Positions 57,975 through 64,000 of a stretch of DNA of 64,000 nucleotides are shown one piece after another. Under the pieces are notes generated by a model that saw nothing but the letters and a program-made list of their open reading frames with translations, searched no databases and was not told the origin of the DNA. The number at the start of each line of letters is the position of its first letter. The stretch's first letter is position 1. A program made the position numbers and the translations under genes. The stretch is taken from positions 138,774,361 to 138,838,360 of the forward strand of contig NC_081406.1 in NCBI RefSeq assembly GCF_030272615.1. The letters are read 5' to 3'. The stretch comes from Cryptomeria japonica (Eukaryota > Streptophyta > Pinopsida > Cupressales > Cupressaceae).

Positions 57975-58200
57975 AGGCGCATCTGTGTTGGTTCCAGGCG
58001 CGTCTGGGTAGGCCAGGCGCTTCTGTGTTTGTGCCAGGCGCATCTGTGAATTCAGCAGCGTCTATGTCAAATGCGAGCGTGACTGTGTCTTGCAGGCGCA
58101 TTTATGTAGGACAGGCGCGTCTGTGCCAAACAGAGGTACGTCTGTGTGATTCAGGTGCGTCTATGCAAGATAGGCGCATATGTGCAGTTGCGTTTATGTC
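57975..58200. repeat. GC-rich short tandem repeat, AGGCGCRTCTGTG, about 20-bp period
   Basis: About eleven degenerate copies of AGGCGC(A/G)TCTGTG followed by 5-9 variable bases, for example at 57976, 57998, 58015, 58037, 58094, 58115, 58154 and 58173. It stands out as GC-rich in AT-rich surroundings and lies in the 3' region of the Tat-type element. The plus-strand frame across it has a variable period and is probably not coding. Confidence 0.85.
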
Positions 58201-58409
58201 TTCAAGGTCAAATCGACAGTTCTGTGATAAAAATATGATGTCGATTGGATAAGCTGCTGAAAGGATACACTCAAGTAGGTCCTCTAGGGAAGACTAGAAT
58301 AGCAGATAGGGCTAGGATTGATAATTCTGTGATTGAACATACCTTGCCAATTAGGAAACTACTCAAGAGGATATACTCAAGTAGAGGCCCTAAGATAGGA
58401 TCAAAGCAG

Positions 58410-58520
58410 CACTTTGTGATGAACAGGGAATGCTACTAGGATAAAAAAATAGTACTTTGTGATGAACAGGGAGTACCACTAAGAGCAACACTTTGTGATG
58501 AACAAGGAATGCCACTAGGA
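58410..58520. repeat. Three-copy repeat ACTTTGTGATGAACA
   Basis: ACTTTGTGATGAACA(G/A)GGA(A/G)T(G/A)C(C/T)ACTA at 58410, 58454 and 58489, just before the PMD frame. Confidence 0.8.
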
Positions 58521-58599
58521 TTGACACAGTTGATTTGCTTGACTGCAGGAGGACCTACCGATGCTGGAGTCACGAGAGAGATTCCTGTCGACTTAGAGT

Positions 58600-60420
58600 T
58601 TACGAGCAGAGCTAACACTCGAGGAGAGAGCGGCAGTTCAGGCTATGGGCTTGCGAAATATTTTTTATGTGCCTGAGTTTTGGGCGAACATGGGTTTGCT
58701 GACTACACTAGCTGAGAGATGGCACTCAAAGACATGTACATTTCATTTACCGATGGGTGAGATGACAGTCACCTTATAGGATGTATATAGGATACTGCGG
58801 ATACCTATCAATGGGGAGTTGGTTCCTTACAATCGAGACAGAGACAGGGATGCACTGAGATGAGTGTTTTAGGATCCAAGACTGGAGATGAGGGCAGGAC
58901 ACGTGGCTTGGGATACCATGACACAAACAGGATCGGCGCTACTAGTGGTGTTAGAAGGAGTGATCAGTGGGTTCCTGTGTCCGGATAGGGTGACATGAGG
59001 GTTGGCAGTGGGATGGGGGGTACACTGGAGACATTGGTGACAGAACACACCAGGTTTGCATGGGGACCGTATCTATTGGCACACTTGTATTATGAGTTGC
59101 ATTAGTTTGTGTATCATGGGTCAGCAGGATTGGGATGCGGGGTGACATTGTTGCAGGTATGGGCATATGAGCATCTGTCGGTTACACGACTGATACATTT
59201 CAGAGGCAGAGGACATGGGTGCAGCTATGTTCACTTATATGATATGATTACGTCTCAGCCACAGATTGGGAGACTGGAGTATTGGCGTCGAGTGATTGAC
59301 GAGATAGACAGTGTGGTATGGAGGCCGTACCAGGACTGTGAGGAGTGGGAGGATGATGTAGTGGAGTTTCCATATGTATTTGGGAGCAGGTACCTGATTG
59401 GTCGGACACCGTATGTTATTGAGCAGCAGTTGGTAGATAGGGTGGGTAGACAATTCAATAGGATACAACGGATGCCACAGGGGTCAGGGATGTATGCACG
59501 GACGGTGAGAGATCAGGTGCATTTGGGTCCATTATTGTCTTATGATTAGGCAGTGACACAACTAGTAGAGATGATTCCCTTGCCTTGGGATATGTGGGCA
59601 AATATAGAGGATGCAGGGATGGATGCAGAGTACACTGCATATTGGGGAGAGAATCCATTTCCATGGCTGACGGATTTAGGGGAGCTGATAGATGGAGACG
59701 GTGGAGGTGATGGAGATGATAGTGGAGATGGTGGAGGTAGAGGCCGATAGAGGAGGTGGGGCGCAGTGGTAGAGAGGAGAGTGGCTCTGAGGAGAGAGGG
59801 TGGAGAGGAGAGACAAGTTCATGTAGTGAGAGGCAAAGGTGGATTGCCTTTATAGGGGCTAGCAACACAGGTTCCTAGATAGGTACAGGGATGGGGACAG
59901 GGACAGGAGCAGCCACAGGGACAGGGTGAGGGGGGAGAGGAGGAGGATGAGTTACTATCCTTGAGGGATATTTGTCAGGGACGGGTAGATGAGATCCAGG
60001 ATCTGGAGAGGGAGACAGCTAGGCTCAGGAGACAGTTGAGGGACATTGAGTAGGAGAGGGATCAGGATATTCAACACTACATAAAGGTTGAAACAACACT
60101 GAGAGCAGGGAGGCAAGCAACAGAGGACACATGGGCCAGATACGCCTATGTTCTGCGGGCAGGGGAGGAGATAACTTACTGGCGATACCTGTACTATGGA
60201 GTCGTACCACCAGATCAACGGGCTAGGAGCTTCCATAGACCATTGCGGACTGCGATGACTACTAGAGGGAGAGATAGGAGACAAGCATCTAGCGGTGGAG
60301 TTATGGGTCCTCCACCAGCACTAGATAGAGGGGATAAGAGAGATGATCCTAGGGCGGGTCCTTCCAAGGCTCAGGCTCCATCAAGGCCAGCTAGCTCCAA
60401 GGGAGGGAGTTCATCATAGC
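58600..60420 (+). pseudogene. Plant mobile domain (PMD) protein, antisense inside the Tat-type element
   Basis: Frame 1 from about 58620 reads MGLRNIFYVPEFWANMGLL, then AERWHSKTCTFHLPMGEMT, then DVYRILRIPINGELV. That is the signature pattern of the plant mobile domain, known from MAIN/MAIL proteins and from gypsy and Mutator transposons. After a frameshift near 59000-59050 it continues in frame 3 with LGCGVTLLQVWAYEHL, SVVWRPYQDCEEWEDD and a Gly-Asp-rich tail, then LERETARLRRQLRDIE, a likely coiled coil. At least six in-frame TAG or TGA codons break it. It opposes the pol frame of the same element. Domestication from a host gene or loss of an original antisense ORF are both possible. The domain call is good; the exact ends are approximate. 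Confidence 0.75.
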
Positions 60421-62110
60421 CTTATAGGGCTCCCTATGTATCAGTTTTGTACCATTTTGTATGATGATGTAGACACCTTTGGGTGATTGTAGCCATATGT
60501 ATTTTGACATCATTGTATCATGACACTTGTGTTTTTGATATATATATGAGATGATTCATCCTTGTGGTAGCTATATGCATGTGTACCTATGTGATGTTTC
60601 TATGTGATGTTTTTGATATGAATGCAAATATGTACATGATTGAATGCAATATTTTTGTTCTTTTATGCTTTTAATATGTTATGCAAATGCAAATGTGAAT
60701 GTATAAAATGCAGATGAATATGATGAGAATGTAAAATGTGCTAACATGTGTTGTGTGCAGGATGTGATGCAATTATGATATCTATATGTATGTATGAAAT
60801 GCTAACATGTAGTAATGCAAGTACAAACTACATGAAATGCAAATATTTTTGGTGTGTCATTATACTTAGTCATGTGATAGCGGGCTACATGGACTCAAGA
60901 AGGATGATGGAGGTTAATCAAGAAAGGGGGATGGAAGATAGAAGATATGGAAATGAAAGAGCTTCTTGTTCTTTATCATCATTGATCTTTATTATGGCAA
61001 ATAGGTTCTAACAATCGAGGCATATGTTCGGCACAGAAAGTCATTGTATCTGTTTGCATGGAGATAAGACAGTTACAAACAAGGAATGCCCCAATTCACA
61101 CTAGACTCTCAGTGTCCTCATATCCTTGGACAAGTCATAGCATTAATAAGAGACAATCCACAGACAACAAAAAAAAAAAGGTGACAATACCCCATCCTCA
61201 CCTTTCTAGTCAAAGACATCCTAGAGATAAAATCTCTAGTCAGAGACATCCCGGAAAAGCTAAAAGACATGTCACCACAAAGATAAAATCAAAAGAAAAC
61301 CAAGACTTGACACCAACATCCACTATAGTCCTCAAGTTTAGTGTCTCTTGTCACTTGTATAAGTCTATTTGATTGTGGTCACAATGTTTACTTTCACAAA
61401 AGGATAGATAGCACTGAACCTTAATGTTGTCTGAGTCTGTTGAAAGATTTGATTTGTTGAAAGCCCATTGTTGCTGCTATATCTCATCTGAAACTGACTG
61501 AATCCATGAAAATGACACTTTATTATGAAGAACACAGAACTTTATTGCGGATTTGTGATTTAAGTGTTGCTTTATTGTGGATTGTGCGCGGATAGACTGA
61601 AGAAAACTGGAAGAAACTGTACTCCTCTAAACATGTGATGCTCTTAGTTCCACACCCATCACTAAACATAGGATTTGCCTTAGCCATAGATAGGAGCTTA
61701 TTTATTATGAATGGAAAGGGGTGAAAAGGAGGGATTATTATGAATGGTTAACCAATCTTAGGTAGATCAATGACAAGCCATGATGGGAATGGGTAAAGTT
61801 TATTATGGATGAAGAGGTTGTGAGTGTGTGCAAAGTGAAGGATGAAAGTGAATCCTGAAGGAGGGAGGAGCAATGTCTCTACGCATGGTGCTGGTGACCC
61901 AGTTTTCACCATGGTACTTGCCTGGGGTGCCACTAAAATGGTTTTCACCATTGGACAAAATGTTTTTCTTTACTTTTTTGCTTTTTTTTTTTTCGTGTGT
62001 CACAAGCTGCCTGTTTGCAAGCTTTTCACCAAGTAAAGATTTTTTTGTATTTTTGATATTTTAGTTTTTTTGAATTTTTTGTATTTTTTGAATTAGGATA
62101 TTCTAAAGAG
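60421..62110. other. Non-coding 3' region of the Tat-type element
   Basis: No gene is supported. The stretch 60600-60850 is full of ATGCAAATG- and AATGTGAATG-like phrases, a degenerate short repeat. An A11 run lies at about 61171. The stretch 61890-61960 has three GTTTTCACCATGG/ATTGG-like phrases. Such sequence is usual between pol and LTR in Tat elements. Confidence 0.5.
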
Positions 62111-64000
62111 CTATGTGTAAAACCGGCGAAGGTGCATGTTGTTGTTAGGATCCTCCAAAGGTTCGCCCTCTGTGGTTGAGAGCTGATATGCATCAGATCC
62201 ATAGGCTGTTGTAATGATGTAAGGACCAAGCCAATTCGGTTCAAACTTGCTCGTCTTCTCTCTGTCTTGCTAATTTTTGGGATTTTTTTTGAGAACTAAG
62301 TCACCTACCTCAAATGTATGAGGCTTCAATTTATGATTGTAATTGCGACTCATTCATTGTTGATAAGCCTTGAGATGATTAAAAGCAGTTTGTCTTCATT
62401 CATCCAATAGTTCTAGTTCTTGCAAGCGAGAGACCCTGTAGTCTTCATCACTGATAATTTTTTGTAAAGAGACTCATATAGATGGTAACTCGACCTCGAT
62501 AGGCAAGATAGCTTTAGCACCATAGACAAGTGAATAAGGTGTGGCTCCTGTAGGTGTGCGAACACTTGTGCGATAAGCCCAAAGTGCGGGATTTAGTTGG
62601 ATATGCCAATTGCAGCCAGCGTCATCGACTGTCTTTTTTAGGATTTTAAGAATGGTTTTATTAGATGCCTTAGCTTGACCATTACCTTGGGGGTAATAGG
62701 GCATGGAGAAACGATGGGTAATATGAAAGCGATCACAAAGTTCACGAACATCCTAATTTTTGAAGGGATGTCTGTTATCGGTGATGATGGAAATAGGAAT
62801 ACTGTATCGACAAATGATGTAGTTGAGAATGAATGTAGCAATCTGTTTTCTAGTGACTTGTGTAAGAGGCACGACTTCAATCCATTTTGTTAAATACTCT
62901 ATGGCAGTGATGATGAATTTGTGGCCATTGGAAGAAGGAGGGTGAATCGTGCCTATGAGATTGAGTCCCCACTGGCAAAAGGGCCAAGGAGTCGCAATCG
63001 GTTGAAGTTCTTGTGTTGGCGCATGAATAAGGTCTCCATGAATTTGACATTGCTTACATTTCTTTACAAACTGATATGAGTCTTTTTCCATATTGGGCCA
63101 GTAATATCCAGTCCTGATGAGTTTCTTGGCTAAGGTAGGACCACTAGAATGTGGACCACATATCCCTTCATGAACTTCACGTAACATAATTTGAGCTTCG
63201 TCCCTTTCTAAACATCTAAGAAGAGTGCCATCTAGACCTCAATGGTATAGGATATCGGCTAAAATGACGTATTGGGAAGATTGGCGAATGAAAGTGCGAC
63301 ATTGGTTGTTGGATAAGTTAGGAGGAAGGGTATTATTATGAAGGTATGTGAAAATGGACTCGTATAACTGGGAATCAGGACCAATGACACCTATCATCTC
63401 AGAAGGAATGATCTCATACGAGGGAACCAAAAGGTTATCCACCAAGAACTCATAGCGGGTTTCATTCTGTGGTAGATCTATCAGTGAGGCAATAGTAGCC
63501 ATGGCATCTGCGGCTCGATTATGCTCTCTTGGTATCTGCTCAAAGGTTAACTTCGTGAAATGTTGTTTCAGGTCATCCACCATTTTTTTGTAAGGCATTA
63601 ATTTTTCATCCTTTGTTTGGTAATCATCAGTTGCTTGACAAATTACAAGTTGAGAGTCCCCAAAAAACATGAAGTTCATAGATCTTCCACTGAATTGCAA
63701 TCCATAATCTAGTTGTTAATGCCTCGTATTTTGCTATGTTATTAGTGCAAGGAAATGATAATCGATATGATTTTGGAATGGAATCTCCTTGAGGTGTGAT
63801 GAAAAGGATGCCAACGCTTGTACCATGCTGTGTGTATGAGCCATCAAAGTACATTTGCCAAGGCTTCATGTGTGATACCATCAAGATGGATTCATCTAGA
63901 AATTCTGAAGTTAGAGGAGCATCATCTATCATGGGAGCATCTGCTAACTGATCTGCGATAGCTTGTCCTTTTATTGCTTCTTTGTCTATATATTCAATGT
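62111..64000 (-). pseudogene. Tat-type gypsy pol: RNase H and integrase (broken, runs off the edge)
   Basis: Minus strand. The archaeal-type RNase H reads WQMYFDGSYTQHG, FPCTNNIAKYEAL, FGDSQLVI and REHNRAADAMA, but the catalytic Glu of NNIAEYEAL is Lys here. Integrase starts with the zinc-binding H...H...CKQC (63187 down). Its DDE triad is damaged: the first Asp of the usual G-(M/L)-D-(V/L)-IG is Asn (WGLNLIG), ITDN keeps the second, and the Glu of GQAEASNK is Lys. A chromodomain is not seen. One frameshift lies near 63700. Stops are at 63239 (TGA), 62753 (TAG) and 62474 (TGA), plus more towards the stop at 62111. The frame ends NNNMHLRRFYT. It is inactive. Confidence 0.9.

Larger units (their letters stand above)
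56667..64000 (-). mobile_element. Tat-type Ty3/gypsy retrotransposon, 3' part, cut by right window edge
   Basis: On the minus strand the order is an RNase H of the archaeal-like type that marks the Tat clade, integrase, a long 3' non-coding region, a purine tract AAAGAGGGGCAAAA (57454-57467) and an LTR starting TGTAGACACC. The long region between pol and LTR, with tandem repeats, is a known habit of Tat elements. It also holds a plant mobile domain frame in antisense. Reverse transcriptase, gag and the 5' LTR lie beyond the window. Confidence 0.8.

Noticed and set aside
57935-58252. 105-codon plus-strand frame
   Set aside because: It crosses the GC-rich short repeat with changing unit lengths and has no domain; chance opening is likely.
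1-64000. tRNA, rRNA or organelle-derived insertions
   Set aside because: I looked for tRNA GGTTCGAATCC-type arms and for organelle gene text by eye and saw none; a dedicated scan could still find one.

Overview
This window reads as nuclear DNA of a seed plant with a large, old, retrotransposon-filled genome. The evidence is five or more Ty1/copia elements or fragments, a Ty3/gypsy fossil, a Tat-type gypsy element, an L1-type LINE, a hAT-like MITE, tRNA-iMet primer binding sites, nested insertions and pol frames broken mostly by point mutations. Long gene-free stretches and advanced decay suggest a gymnosperm, but that is an inference and no species can be named from the sequence.

Layout. 1-1092: 3' end of a plus-strand copia element. 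1153-1452: compound microsatellite. 1453-5920: gene-poor, with a duplicated segment and a gypsy-gag-like remnant on the minus strand. 6518-7450 (minus): the only good host-gene candidate, a rhomboid-like (RBL14-type) membrane protein that seems to have lost both catalytic residues and carries three RanBP2 zinc fingers. 8456-15803: a 7.35-kb unit with TG...CA ends and matching ATTCC flanks but no LTR pair. It holds a tandem array of about 166-bp repeats, each with a conserved hairpin, then a promoter, and one long frame of unknown function split by two TAG codons. 15804-19917: unassigned. 19935-24701: an L1-type LINE on the minus strand, 5'-truncated almost exactly at its ORF2 start, with a 16-17-bp target duplication. 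25022-27324: a 2.3-kb non-autonomous copia-like element with CTTTT target duplication.

27325-31099: simple and degenerate repeats. 31100-36900: strongly decayed plus-strand gypsy element hit by a 298-bp hAT-like MITE (32062-32359) and by an LTR-like insertion (about 33640-34720). 37747-45046: nearly whole copia element with both LTRs, primer site and gag-pol, but no target duplication. 45363-47290: 3' end of a minus-strand copia element. 48166-48704: end of a related LTR on the plus strand. 49290-55230: complete minus-strand copia element with ATCAC target duplication and apparently no RNase H. 55231-56666: unassigned. 56667-64000 (running off the right edge): minus-strand Tat-type gypsy element whose long 3' region carries a plant mobile domain (PMD) pseudogene in antisense and a short GC-rich tandem repeat.

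How it fits together: apart from the rhomboid-like gene, nearly all recognisable coding sequence is dead transposon. Many stop codons, and several lost catalytic residues, are what C-to-T (or G-to-A) change at CAG, CAA, CGA, TGG, GAC or GAG codons would produce, as expected from long-term cytosine methylation and deamination. The features most worth following are the dead rhomboid with zinc fingers, the hairpin array unit at 8.4-15.8 kb, and the Tat element with its antisense PMD frame.
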